From Tetmemena sp. SeJ-2015 (lineage: Eukaryota > Ciliophora > Spirotrichea > Sporadotrichida > Oxytrichidae), in contig JAJKFJ010022879.1 of NCBI GenBank assembly GCA_027382625.1, positions 144,916 through 208,915 of the forward strand: a DNA stretch of 64,000 bases, given 5' to 3'. The position numbers and the translations under genes were made by a program. The notes beneath the pieces are model-generated. The model had not been told where the DNA came from. It ran no database searches and was given only the letters and a program-made list of their open reading frames with translations. Within the stretch, counting starts at the first letter, position 1; every line of letters starts with the position of its first letter. Of this stretch, positions 46,901 through 60,100 are shown piece after piece.

Positions 46901-49900
46901 ATGAGACCATTTTCTAATGCTGATAAACTGTTAAAGGTAAACTTTATATGGAATTATAATTCTTAGAGTGAAAGTTAGAATCTAAATAAGCCTTAAGATA
47001 GTAGCTAAAATAAGATATTATAATGAGCTTAGCAACTATAATACTTAATTTTAAAGCAATAGTGCATTTATTTATTATAGGTAGTTCTAATTTGTCGTCT
47101 AGAAATTTCAGCACTTCCTCAGCTAAATAACTATTAAGTTTGCCTAGTCCTTACCCCTTGCCCCCTTCAAGATAGGACCAAGCTAGCAGTAGCAGCGGAG
47201 GCTCACTTTTTAATAATTACCCTTTAACTGGGAGAGACCTTGCACAATCAAGACAGCAATCACGCTATTCTTAACTCAGAAGTCCAGAGCTCACATCCAA
47301 GATCAAACAGATTGAGACTCAACTTCAATGATTAATTAAATTCTTACTCTTTTCTTTATTTAAAAAGTTAAAACTTTTGCTAGACAGTATAAAAATAATG
47401 GAGGAAGCAGAGAGCTTAGCAACAGAGCGTGGAGAGAGTGCTGATATAGAGTAGTATGAAAAAGATGTGAAATTTGCCCAGAAAATAGAACAACGCAAAG
47501 ACCTTCCTTCAGAAGTTAAATAGATCACAACTTTCTTTCTCCAAAATAGATCCTCTATTTTTAATATCCTCTATTTTTAATTGTAAAAATCACGAGAAGC
47601 AAATGAAAGAGTAAAGGAACGCCCTATTTGAAAACGAATTGAAGAGCATATCTTTAATTTATATTTTGCTTTTAATTAAAGAGAAAACTATTCTTCTAAA
47701 CTACTGAAGCTTAGTTTACTTATATTTAGTACAAATATGAATAACATTAGTCCTCAAATAATCAGAAAAGGCATATAGATCAGGGTCTTAAGACGCATCT
47801 ATGGCCTCAAGGACTGCTTTTTCAGGATTCAAGCTTTCATAAAAAGAACCAAGAAATAACAAACTTATATTTAAGTTAGCTATATATTTGCATATGATTT
47901 ATCTCTTTAAACTTATCTCCAAAAAGCAGGATCTAAAAAATTAAGAATCATAATTTCAAAAAGGCTGAAGTGGGATTATTTAGCAAAAATATCAATAAAA
48001 TTCTGGTAGAGAACGCCAAAAAAAGATAGAGATCAGAGATTAAGCTTCAGGATAAGAGCTTAAAATAGAAAGTGCTATCTTATTTTATAAATGAAATTCA
48101 TTGCAAAAATGAGAACTCATCTATAATTATTTATGAATTGAATAAGTTGAAAGTAACAATTGTATTGATTTGTTTAGATATATTAGAGGAAATTATTTTA
48201 ACTAAACTTTTAGCAATCTACATTAATGTGATAGGATTAATATTTTATTTAAATAAATTACTTGCTTTAATTTAGAGCAGTTTTTTCTTCTAGAATGAAA
48301 CTCTGGACTTGACACAAGAGGGCCTATTTGATAATGATTCTTCTGATCAAGAGAGGTTAAAGAGAGCTTAGAGCATGCTCTAAAACTATTAGACTGCTGA
48401 TAATAAATCCCAATCCCTAAGAAAGCTAAGCGAGCCATTGCAGATTGGCTAAAGTAGAAACAAAATAGAACCCATAAAGCTATAGGATGACAGATTTAAT
48501 AGGACTAAAACTTCATTCTTCAATCAAAATAATGGTACAAACAAATAGAGTAATTAATTAGATTTGAATGAAGAACGAATTTAAACGAACTAATCAGACC
48601 AACAGAGTAGCAAAGCACTTTTAAAGGTCAAGGAGCAGGCTCTTCCAAGTATCTTAATGAGAGACTTGGTTTCTCAAAATTCTAAAACGGAGCATAATCT
48701 AGAAAGATAGAGAGATGGTTAGTCTAATTTCCTTAAAAGCAGCGTCAAGAAATTCAGGCACATGATCAAACCTGATGTCTCTTACTTAAAAGACTCGATC
48801 TAGTTTAACGAAGTGAAGAAATTTATAACTACGCCATCGATAATTTTAAAGAAGATTTAAATTGATTATGATAGTGACTAGTGGTGATAGAGTTAAAGAT
48901 GATATTTTAGAGGTAACTATGAGTGAAGCATAGGTTGGAAAGTCATTGATAGATCTGCCTACTTCTATTTAAGATCTTGAGAACCTCATAAATGAGTCAA
49001 ATTAATTAAGGGCTACGAATCATATATATCAAGAAAAGCAAAGCAAGTTGAGTCTAAAGGAGCAGGAGCTAGATCATAAACTCAATGATAGATTTACTGA
49101 GGAGGCAAGAGGAATCTAAAGAAATCAATTGAATCATTTAAGATTTTATCAAATTAAGTTGATATTATTTACATACTTAATTCAATTAAAAATTGGGATT
49201 TTTCTGCAAATAAGGAAACTAAAATTCGCTAAGATACCATAGCTTCATTATTGGCTTAGAAGTGCCCATTTATTTAATTCTCATGAGAATAAATTGATTA
49301 CGTTTCAGCATTTATTAGCTGTTACCTTAATTTTATTTGATGAATAAATAAATTGAATAGTAAGAATATCAAAGAAAGAGTTTCCAAGAGCTTGCTGAGT
49401 ACTCTTTCCCCGAGAGCATTTAATAAAGAGACAACTTCAGATTTATTTAATAAGAGAAGCTCCCCAAAAAAGCTTTAACTTATCGATCGAGATATCATTG
49501 AAAAGCATGGCTAGAATACTTTGTTCTCAGATTAGGCCTAGGAGAAATAGAGAGATCTAATTATTTAAACAGAGCTTAATAGCCATTCTTTGGGTTTACC
49601 TTCAGCAAGGTAAGACACTCTGATGCTCATAGATTGGTTTAATCACACTCTCCATAGCCTTAGACAAAATTCATCTCTTGATGCTTTGAAAAAGCAATCC
49701 CTAATCTAGGTTGTATTCAACTTGGCCATAGAGGAGATCATAAGACAAGTATCAGTTAGTGTATTGAGAGAGGCCTGATTCTAAGAAAGATCTTTGAGCA
49801 ATACACATCCATGGTGGAATCCATGTGCGTTCTTTTCCAAGACTACAGAGTTTAACTCAAGACTGAGCTAAATCAGAAAGTCCAGAGCTACATGGATTTT

Positions 49901-52195
49901 TTAATAGTTGTAATTAATAATAAAGATAATTTTTATTTCCAGGAGAAAAATGCCCAGTCAAACAAGAAAAAGCTAGAGGGGTATTGGAGATAAGTAGAAA
50001 TTATGAAGATAGATGTTTAAGAGCTGACTGCTACCCTCTCTTAACGCAATTCACTCATAGACAAATTGAAAAAGAAGTGCCACGACTCTTAAAGGGATTC
50101 AGAGGCTGCAATGAGAAGAATGCGACTCATAGAGAGAGAAAACTATGAGCTTATTCAAAAGTGCCAAGAGCAGAGTGAAAAATTGTAAGAGCCGTTTATT
50201 AATCCTGTTGATGAAAGTGAAAGAGCTAGACTCATGCAAATCATAGAAAAGGAGGTGATGTAAGAAAAAGATCAAATGAGATAAACTCAATCCTTAAAGT
50301 TTGGAGAGTAAGAGATGAGAATGAAATTGACCCAGGATTTTTTAATGATGTTATCTAAGAAGAGCATAGATAGACAGACACAATTGATTTCGAATAGTAT
50401 CTCAGAGAGAGCAACTAAAACTACATGTGTTCTATTGAGACTCAAACCGAAATAAAAACTTTTGCAGATACTTCTACAGCAACTAAAATGCATAAAGTAG
50501 GTTTGATGAAAGACAAAGACACTTTGACAGATGCTAAACTTCTTTAAAGTCTTCTCGTTTCTTCGCCTAAATACGAGACTCCATCCTCCTACACTCAAAC
50601 TCCAGTAAACCATGGGAAGAGTTAATTTTTCAGCAGCATGCAGTTTAGCTCTAATAGAGTGGGTCTTTTAGAAAAATTAGATGAAGTAAAATCTGATGAT
50701 GATGATTCTAGCAATCTCTATGGAAGTGAGGATTTGGGTGAAATGGATGATAATTATAACAGTCTGAGTTAGATTAGGGAAGATGAGGAGGATGAAAGAT
50801 CTAAGTCAGATACAAGTTTCAACTAAGATGCCTATGGAGAAGAGCGCATTTCAATCAAAAATATTGCTTAGAGAGATAGATAGTCTAAAAGAATGTAAAA
50901 TGGCTCAGATAATGACCTGGCGCTTGACTTATCGGTCAAATAGAAGAAAAATATAAAGAAAGAGAGAGCTAGATATCTTGAAGAAGGTAAATTTTAAATA
51001 TTTTTAAAAAGGAGAATAGATTTATGACTAAGAAGAATCTGGAGAGGGAGATTAAGTTCCTGATAAATAGCAAAGACTTAGGCTTTCTAAAAACCAAACC
51101 AAAAATAGAAGTTCTACTAACTTAAATAGAAATTCTCTGAGTAGTGATAAGTAAATTTAGGGCACCCCTATTTAAGATGATAAAAGAGAGAGAAGACCTA
51201 AATTGAAAAGAAGACAGACCTCAATTATGGAAGTATACGCCTTACAAGTCAAAGATAGAATAAAAAACATTTTGAATGAAAAATTTTTCCAAGCAAATTG
51301 AGGGAAAAGGAGGAGAAGCATTTACAAAACTTTTGCAAGAACTGAAGTTTGCATCTAAGGAAATGCAGAGCATCAACGAAGAGATGGAGAAGTCCAGAAA
51401 ATAGTAAAATTGTTTGAATTATATTTTCATATATTATATAGAAAGGATGGTTGCTATTTTTTCTCCCGCTACCGCACCTGATCATCAATGGTCTATAGGT
51501 TTTTGCGGCGATCACAGTGGAAAGCCGGTGGATTTCAATCACATCATGAGTGCTAGCGACTGTAGTTTTAAAAGAGTTCTCCTCGTCTTAAAAGGGAGTA
51601 GTGCGTCTATAATTAAAGTCTGGGCTTTCAGTGACGTGGGACAACTGATTAAGGAGTTACGCATGTGAATTAACTTTAAATCGATTAAGTTATTATATTC
51701 CCTATTAGGGGTTTGCTTAATTCCTAATTAATTAATATAGAAAGGAGGTTAAATTTTAAAGCAAATTAATTAGAAAATTTGAAAAAGAACTAACCTAGGC
51801 TCATATATAGATTGATAGTCTTGAAATGGACAATTATAGCATAAGAGAGTCTTATACAGAGACTCTAAAACAATTAGAAGAATATAAGAAGAGTCTAGAT
51901 GAAATACTGAATGAACTAGATTAAGAAAAAGCTTTTAAAATAAAGCCTGAATAATTAATGTCGGATAATATTTTTTTATATATTTTTTGAATTGAGGGTT
52001 AAAATGCTGAGTCTTAATGATAAGATTGCAGCCACTTTCCAAAGAGCAGTGAACATCTTTCTGATGAGGAGTAAGGGACCCTAAGTAAAGAAGTAGGCTC
52101 TTCTATATCAGTGGCTAAATTCAATATAAATGATTCAATAGAAGCTTTTGATAATGTTGAAGAAGATAACACAAGATTAAGTTTAAATGCTTAAT
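46901..52195 (+). CDS. Long coiled-coil protein resembling axonemal dynein light-chain domain proteins (AXDND1-like)
   Basis: A possible start at 46901 (MRPFSNADKLLK) is followed by a Ser-rich stretch near 47100-47330 and EEAESLATERGESADIEQYE from 47401. Polar Gln/Lys-rich sequence continues to 49.3 kb. From 49.6 kb it reads IDWFNHTLHSLRQNSSLDAL, FNLAIEEIIRQVSV, then in the next frame CIERGLILRKIFEQYTSMVE and CVLFQDYRVQLKTELNQKVQ. The EEIIRQV-x-ERG-LL pattern is that of the axonemal dynein light chain (p28) domain, which also occurs in AXDND1. A long coiled coil (EYLIERENYELIQKCQEQSE-like, 50.0-50.4 kb) and acidic linkers follow. Multiple IESs break the frame. It may be two adjacent genes. 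A role in cilia is inferred from the domain only. Confidence 0.6.
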
Positions 52196-52559
52196 TGCTT
52201 CATGTACTTTATTATCGCTGAGAATTTAATAAAAAAGAGAAATTTAAAATTTGAATTAAAAATTTAAATGGGAAAAAATCAGTGACGGTTGAAGTGCATC
52301 AATTTTAAAAAATTATTACACATTAGATTCACATAAAATTTAAGAATATTTTTCCTTTCAAATTTGTTGGAGGGGGGTCAATAAAAATTTAAGCGACCAA
52401 TTCGGGTGAAGTGAAAGATGAGGATGTTGGGAATCGTGATTCATATCTCATTTAGAGTTTCTATGAAGATGATTAAAGAAGCCAATTTAAATTTTTAAAT
52501 TTTTATCAAAAAGCTGCAAGCAGGGGAATCCAATTTCAAATGCACATTTTTCAACTCTC

Positions 52560-53215
52560 CCTTTATTATTTTAACCCAATACCAATTTTAATTAAAAAAT
52601 CCCATATATTGTTAGGAGTTTGGCTTCGGAAAAAAGTAAAAAAAAAAGAGGCAGATAAAGTGCTTCCATCTAAAAAGAATAAGTAAGAGGAGAAAAAGAA
52701 GGCCCTTACTAAGTTCAAGCTTTTAATATCGGAAAGAGAAGAGCTTCAAAAGTTAAAAAGCAAATAACTCACCCAGCTCAGGTAATAACCAAGAAGTTAC
52801 TTATCAAAGATGTTAAGAGTTAAGGATTACATGCCAAGAAAAATGCTACTAAGAATCATTTACTAAATTTTCAGATAATCATTTCCCCGACCCTCTATAT
52901 AATTTAGCTGTCATAAATCCCCTAAAAACCCCAAAAATCAAATCCCAGCAACTAAATTAACAGAGAGACAGAAAAAAGTCCAAGCTTAACTCAAGATTTT
53001 ACTCAGTGGAAACTAATCTTCTTTGTAATTGCCTTCTCTTCTTGAATACGTGTATGATAGCTTTCTGCAAAAGTACGGGCTGAAAAATGTCTGCGAGAAA
53101 AAGTTTAAGTAGCTTGTTGCCTCTTGCCTCATATTCAAAGATATACTCCCAAGAATAAGATATAGGAGACACTAAATTCAAAAATTAAAGGAACTTTTAG
53201 GTTATCAAATTAAAA
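52560..53215 (+). CDS. C-terminal helical segment, same or next gene
   Basis: Lys-rich helix (KKNKQEEKKKALTKFKLLIS and on to REELQKLKSKQLTQL) is followed by PSLLEYVYDSFLQKYGLKNV, CEKKFKQLVASCLIFKDILP and RIRYRRHQIQKLKELLGY. The last part resembles a conserved helical motif found near the end of many ciliary coiled-coil proteins, where YGLKxVAEKKL is typical. It lies on the same strand, 350 bp after the previous coding, so it could be the end of the AXDND1-like gene. I saw no clear stop before about 53215. Confidence 0.5.
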
Positions 53216-53274
53216 ATAATCTTTACTATCCTTAAATCTGTCTTTGCTTAATCATCTTTCAATTTTCATCTTGA

Positions 53275-53866
53275 TCAGAACTACTTTCGCTACTTTTAAG
53301 TCTGCTTTCTTTCTTTCTTTAATTTACTCTTTTTCTTTTTATCTTTTTTCTTCTTGTCCTTTTTAGACTTCTTTATTTTATCCTTGAGCTTCTTATAGTT
53401 GAGCTTCAGAGAGCAGTCAAAGCAAAGATTGAGTAAATTAAATTTGTTGAGTTAACATCCTATTTATTGTTAGAGATTGACTTTGACTAGTGTGCTAATT
53501 GAATTATTCCTTTCATCGAGGTGCTACATGTATATAAAGCATAGTATATAAGTGAATTTGATGTTGACTTCATAAGATTGCAGAATGTCATCACTTTTAT
53601 CACAGTGCTTGTTCCCACAAATCTTTGATCCTTTGCCATTGAGAATATCTCGCTCAGTGCACCACCTCAGCCCTATACTTCACATTTCAAAATTAGAAAA
53701 GAACTTAAATATTATGAGTGACTTAGAAATCTTTAATTCTAAATTACTTTGACTTCTTGTAATGAGTAAGGTCACAGATTGCATATTCTTTGAATAGAGT
53801 TTATTCTTAGGGTTTGCTTTAATCACTCTGATGCTGCTCTGAATAATTAGTACTAGAATTGGCCAT
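53275..53866 (-). CDS. FRA10AC1-family protein
   Basis: This is a conserved nuclear protein family associated with the spliceosome. The visible start is MANSSTNYSEQHQSDQSKPQ at 53866; an upstream in-frame Lys-rich stretch suggests a further exon. Family motifs are clear: LFKEYAICDLTHYKKSK (typical LFKEYxIADLxRYK), GLRWCTERDILNGKGSKICG (typical RWRTEKEVxxGKGQFxCG), NKHCDKSDDILQSYEVNIKF, and LCFDCSLKLNYKK. The C-terminus is a run of Lys-rich sequence as in homologues, ending at TGA 53277-53275. An interruption of about 70 nt between KKSK and IGLRW is an intron or IES, and a second lies near 53440. The Cys pairs expected for metal binding (CGNKHC and CFDC) are all present. Confidence 0.85.
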
Positions 53867-54189
53867 CTCTTGATTCTTTTGTCTTGACCTTTCTTTGGAT
53901 TCCTTAAAAATATTAAATTTAAAATTAATTGCTATTCCTCTTGGTTATTATTTTTCATTTCTAATTTTATAATTGTTCGAGCATTTTACATTCACTCCTT
54001 ACAAAGATATGGGTAAAATGTTTTGTAAAGTAAATAATGAAACCTTTTCATCAGAATTTTGAGAAAATCCTCACTTTCTTTAAGAATAGAGTATGACTAT
54101 CTACAAGAACACATTCTGTCGAAAGGATAAAAGACAAAAGGATTTGCTATTAAGTCTATAAGAATTATATAACAGCAGCTAAGGCTTCT

Positions 54190-54944
54190 TCAAAGAGAGG
54201 ATTCATTTCTCTCAGCGTCCACTACATTTTGAATGGAGTGATTTGTAGAATCTTCCTCGCTCTTTTCTTTCTTAGCAGCCTTTAGATCAAAGTTGAGTGT
54301 GAGAAGGAAACAAATAGAGGCTATGATTGAGAAGACGAGACTAGCTGTGAGGAGGCCATAGTAGTTTGAGGTATTGAACATAGAGCGATACCACCAAGGG
54401 ACGTAATCGTTAGCGACAAGGTTTGAGATTGTGTAGATGGATCCCACCACACAGAATATCAAGTTAATCAGGGTGTACCACAAATAGATCTTAATGCTTT
54501 CAACTGTGCGGATTCCAGGTATTGCAAGCGAACCTGCTTGGTACAAAGTCTCAAAGAAGTTGTGCACAAGTAGCCAATTATAATTCAGAAGTAATATACT
54601 TTAAAATTTTGATTGAGCCACTAGAAAAGGAAGGAACCAAAGCCATTCCAAGGCAAGTTAACATAGTAAAAGCATATTAGCATTAACATAGCTAGTGAGG
54701 TGAAAGCCAAGTTGGTCACTCTAAGACGGAAACTCCATTTATCTGAGCTCAAACCTAAACTCTTAGTCTGAGTGTTATTGAGGCATTTTAGAACCTTCTG
54801 TTATATAGTCGGTTTGATTTCGGCATCCTTAACTGGCAAGACCACTTTTGAGGACTCGCGAATGTAGGGATTATAATCCGCTTGCAAAGGATCTGGAAGC
54901 AAAGGGTCGTTTTGGAGAGGATCTGCTTCTGTGTCGAGATTCAT
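54190..54944 (-). CDS. Multi-pass membrane protein, family unknown
   Basis: The start at 54944 gives MNLDTEADPLQNDPLLPDPL, an acidic Pro-rich cytosolic tail of about 75 residues. Four membrane segments follow: TNLAFTSLAMLMLICFYYVN, IKIYLWYTLINLIFCVVGSI, an intermediate segment with WWYRSMFNTSNYYG, and LLTASLVFSIIASICFLLTL. The C-terminus is polar (KEKSEEDSTNHSIQNVVDAE). The stop is TGA 54192-54190. An interruption of about 60 nt near 54580 is an IES. The DPL/NDP repeats in the tail recall sorting motifs of trafficking proteins, but I cannot name the family. It appears related to the next membrane protein in the order of hydrophobic segments. Confidence 0.6.
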
Positions 54945-55510
54945 AAGGAAAAAAATCAATCTTAAATTTATAATTATTACAATATACTCTTAGTCTATTT
55001 ACTATAAACCTGCTTTATTTTTGAGAAGCAAAGAGAACTTAAAGCGCTTAATTTTAATATATAAATATCCACACTTAGCAATATCCCTTCGTTCACAAAT
55101 TCTTAATAAGTGGGCTAGCTAAAGAAAAATGTTTGCGATCACAAAAGAAATGAGGGACTTAGATAGAAAAGAGTATTGGAAGACTTGATATTTAGGAATA
55201 TAAAATTAGAGCATAATTTTTATAATAAGAATAATAGTTAAATTAAGAGATAGTAGAAGTTAGGAGACTAAATTTATACTTTTACTAGTGCGGTAGGTAT
55301 TTGTCAGCTGTTAGCCCTCAGATTATCTATTGATGAATTACTAAGGTTGATATAGATGCGGTGTGGTGTGAATCTTCCCTTAATTTATGTCTATATTTGT
55401 GACTAAAATTATGTTTTTTCCCTGGCATAATAATTATTTCGGCCTTAAAAGGGTAAAGCCAAGAGGCGAAAATAAAGTGGCGATGATTATGATTTCAAAG
55501 CTATCAATAA
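54945..55510. other. AT-rich gap
   Basis: No conserved peptide was seen in any frame. Runs of A and T are common. It probably contains the 3' end of the next minus-strand gene and eliminated spacer. Confidence 0.35.
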
Positions 55511-56505
55511 ACCTTGTATTCTCTTATATAATCAGCTCTTTAATTTCTCATGTAAATAATATTTATAATAATTAAGAAAGATAGATCGGAGTTACCAAAG
55601 ATAGATAACTGGAGTGATTTTCTCTAATAACTATAAGTTGCTCTTGAGTCTGATTTAGAATAGGAATCTAAGAGATATATCTCAAGAGTGGTGTCATAGC
55701 ATTTATTGATTAGAGCAATAAAAATTTATAGCTTGAGTTTTCATAAGGAACTCACTTAATTTTCATAGTCGATAGGCTAAGGAGCTGATGGAATTCTGTC
55801 TAGCTTAGACTGGAGTTGGAGCATGATTTGGCTCATTATGATTTACTATTGCTGGATTGCCATGAGCTGGGCTTGAACATCTTGGTATTGTTAATTTTGA
55901 ACCTCGTTATTCTAAACCTAAGAGTATCTAATAGGCTGCTGCTGATATCTGATATCGTCCTCTTATTTACTAACCTTGTTCAAATTAAGAGGAGCAGCAC
56001 TTTCTGGGTAGAATTCGAAAAACTCCTTTCTCAAATCACCTTCTTGTGAAGAGCCGCTGCTCTTTGAATCAGATTAATTGAGAGCTTGGTATTCAGCTCT
56101 GCTCTACTTGAAATCATAGATGGTATCCTTGAGGAAGCAGAGACTGCCAGTGATTCCAAACACAAGCTGTGAAATGAAAAGTGAGAAGAAAGTGTGATAG
56201 CCTTCTCTTTCGTAGCGATAGGTGTTAACTTTTGCGGCCGACCAAATCAAACAGATCACAAGGATAATACCATTCACTGCCTCAAACCAGAGTATAACTT
56301 TCATCTTGAGGAGGTTCTGAGTTTGAGGGGTGTAGATTTAGTTGAGGGTGTAAGTCATTGAGAAAATTTGGAAGAGCATTATGTAGGGGTAGAGGTAACT
56401 GTCAAAAGCGGAGTCCCACTTAGTATTGTCAACGCAGTAGTAGAACCAGCCCACTCCCATTAGAGCTGCCATAAACTAGAAAGTCAAAGTTGCGTACCTA
56501 TTCAT
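55510..56505 (-). CDS. Multi-pass membrane protein with Gln-rich tail
   Basis: Reading down from 56500: YATLTFQFMAALMGVGWFYY, SYLYPYIMLFQIFSMTYTLN, KVILWFEAVNGIILVICLIW and TFFSLFISQLVFGITGSLCF make four membrane segments. A tail follows, with SGSSQEGDLRKEFFEFYPES and the Gln-rich VQAQLMAIQQQIIMSQIMLQ. The first segment resembles the first segment of the protein at 54.2-54.9 kb. The spacing of segments is similar, so they are probably paralogues. The expected N-terminal cytosolic part was not found directly upstream and may be in other MDSs. The 3' end is uncertain because the frame stays open below 55800. Confidence 0.55.
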
Positions 56506-57189
56506 AAATTTGGAATAAATTTATATAATTTTTAAACCGACTAAAGTTTGATCTGAACTTGAATGGATCTTTATCAATTTACTAAGCCTCTAAAATTAGA
56601 ATGAGAAATTCATAAAATAGGTAGGTTATATTTCAGATTTTCGAGTAGCCCTGTTGAAAATTGAATACTCTTAGCGTGTAAAAGATATTTGATTTTAAAT
56701 TTTTATTTATTTTGAAGCAATATATGGGAAGCAAAGAGGCGGATATCTTACAAATAGGAGCAGACATATCTATTTTAGGGGTATCAAGATTCATGGTTTA
56801 TTTTCAAATTATTATAATTGCAGCTGAATGTACACTAATTTCCGACTAAATGTTCTCTCCAATATATTATTTCTAAACAAATCTTTTTTAAGTTCTATCT
56901 TCTTTAAGAATTAATAAATTAAATCTACTTATAGAAATGCGATTTATTCATGCTTGGTAGGTTAAGAGCCCCAAAAATTTTAATTTTATTTAATATTATA
57001 TAGAGTATAAAAGTTCTAAACTTAAAAATATAAAAGTCCTAATTACTTTTGCTCAGTTAATAATATTTTTGGATAAAAAATTAGCTATCTGGGCACATAA
57101 GAATTTTGTGTGTCATCAAATTTAATTTCTTATCAGTCTATTAATCTAAGAATTTTGATGAATGAATGACTCTTTTAAAATATTTCTAT
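56506..57189. other. AT-rich gap
   Basis: No recognisable peptide or RNA gene. It probably contains eliminated sequence and untranslated ends of the two flanking minus-strand genes. Confidence 0.35.
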
Positions 57190-60100
57190 GTAGTTAGTTC
57201 TGCTACTCCTGTGTAAGATTCTACACTTGAATTTGATTGGCATTAACTTGCTATGGCTGTGGTGGCAGTTAATTAGGTTGAGCAGCTTAGAACTGTTATT
57301 GCTGTTACTAAAGGAGGAAGGCATTTTGCTAGGGCTGAGCGTATATTTGTTATTGTGGGTGCTATTGCATATTAGCTAGCATTTGCGTCATTATAAGCTG
57401 CTGCTGTTGCATTTGTTGTCTCTCCTGTTGGAGTTGCATCTGTTGCTGAGAGAACATGAGCTGTTGCTTTGCTTGAAGAGCTTGGTTTTCTAAGAGTTAA
57501 GCAGTTGGCGCAAAGTATCCTGTAAAGTCATTCACTCTCTAAACTCTTCCTCCTCTCTATACAAGCTTATACAGCTTAGTCATCTTAAAATCTATGCTCA
57601 GCGAAATTTATCTTCATTACAATAAATCTATTAAAATATTTAAGAGAAATGAAGAAGGCAGAAGCTCCAAACATCGATAAAACTGCAAGCGCAATGTAGT
57701 TATTCATTAGGTTCTATCTAATAAAGTCATAAGTGTCAGACGCTTCAAAATAAACCATTTAACTTTATATATAAAATAAATTCAATAGAGTTGCAGATCA
57801 GGCTTATCACAGCTATTGTCAAATACATTGAACAAAATACTATCACAGTCTATTAAATAGATTTATAAAAATTATTTCATCCATTAATATCATAATTTTA
57901 TTAAAGTTTATAATCTTTTTAACAGAAGATAAAATTATTTCAATATCTTTAGCTCAATATTTTTGAGGAAAATAAATAGAGTAAATTAATTGAGTGACAA
58001 TCTTGCATCGTTCTTAAATTTTGGGAAAGAAAATTGCATCTATTTAGTAGTACATAGAGTACAAAGCAAACACGTAGAGCAAAGGATAGGCGGGTCGGTT
58101 GAATAAGATGTCGTCTGGATTAATATAATATTAAAAAAGGATTTAAATATCAATTTTTAATCATGATTCCATTGAATTAATTATCAACTAAATTTAATGG
58201 AAAATATAATTAATTTCTTATTATTTAAATTAAATGTATTTAAGAGAGTCTAACTATTTCTAAAAGATATTATGATACAAAGAGTTCAATGATCTTTTCA
58301 TCCGTACATGCTTGAGTGGGAAAGATTATTTTTACAAATATAGTATGATTAGATCGAGCTGATGAAAATGGAGATGATTGCTATCACATAATCTTGATTT
58401 TGAGAAGCGATAAATGAGGAAGAGTATACACTTATTATATAATTTGGATAGGTATTTGGAAATAATCACAGTCATTAATAAATTTTAAAAATAATTCCAC
58501 TATTTTAAAATTTGCCTTTTAATTCTTATTAATTATCTATTTAAAATAATAATTTAAACTATAATAGTAGGTCACACATTGGTAGTACCAAACAGTACCT
58601 GCAATCAAAGATCCAAACTACAAAATCAAACTCACAATCACAATTAAAAAATACAAAATCAAACCAAAAATTATATTTAAGAATTCTTTTAGCTTAATTA
58701 TGATTACGAATATTTTAAAAGCTTAGGGTCAATTGATAGTTTACAATTTTAGGAAATTTTGTTTAATTAAATTCTAAATTTATTCAACTTTTACACAAAA
58801 TTGCAATGAATGCGACTCCAGTGTTTGCAGTACTTGTAAATATCTTTCCCACTGCTCCTGTGAAACTGACTATTCAAAAATTCAAGAATATTTATTTTTC
58901 GATATGCGTATTTATATTATATTTTAAGAGGAAAACTTAAGAAATATCTACATTTCTGCTTTAGAGGTTTTTTTTTAAAAAATGTAATTTAAAAGACATC
59001 TTTCAATATAAACTAATATTCTAAGAGAGGAAGAAATCAACATTATAGGAATTTATTATTTTACTCAAAGAGCAAAATAAAACTTAATTTATACCAAAAT
59101 ATTTCTGGAAAATAGACTTGAAACTTTGAATAAATGCCATATCTAATAAAAAAGTCTTAAATCTTATGCTTATGTTGGCTTAAATTAAATTATTTTATTC
59201 TAAAATTTTAATTTAATTTCTAAAAATAGGTAACATAATTTCAATAATTTGGAGTGCATCTAAATTGGGGAAGTTCATGTTAAAATACTTGGCTATTTTC
59301 AAATCAATCACTAGACTATAATTTAAGATGTTATCTTTATTACTTTATAAAGATAGTAATAATATTTTATTAGACTGATAGTGAAGAATATTAAGCCTAT
59401 TAAACAGCAAAGCTGGCTTCCTAAGTGAAGACCATAGTAAATTGACTGATTCCCACTCCAATAGTACTCAAATAAGCATACTAATTATATTTATAGCAAC
59501 TAAAGCAAATTAGAAAAGATAAATTTTAGATTTCATTTTATCTCTTATTTTAAATTAGACCCAAGACCCAAGAGTAAATATTTTTGCACATTATGAGTTA
59601 AAAAATTTATTTATTTTATATATTAGATGTTTATAATTTGTTATATAAATTAAGAGTTTATAATCCTTGTTAAACTTAAAAGTTTTTTTAAAGGCTTATG
59701 AGAGAATTTTCTAGAAAATCAAAAAATTAATTATGCGCTTAATAGCAATTTAAAACAATCAATATAGTCTTTCAAAATCATAGAGGTTGCTAAAAATAAA
59801 TAATATAACATATTATGATGATAAAGAGCAAGAAAAATATATAAAAATTACTCTGAGATTGCTATAAATTTCACAAAGAAATTTGTATTTGTTTTTGTTT
59901 ATTATATTAATAATAATAGTAGTAAAATTGGCTATCAATATTTACAGCACCATATATAAATCCAGTGAAGGCAAGAACAATCTAATTAAAAATAAATTGT
60001 AATAAATTATTGATTTTTAAAAAGACTTGGGGAATATACAAATAAATAAATTAGAGTAAATGCTGACTCCATTATAGACGAGAATGCATATGATTACCTT

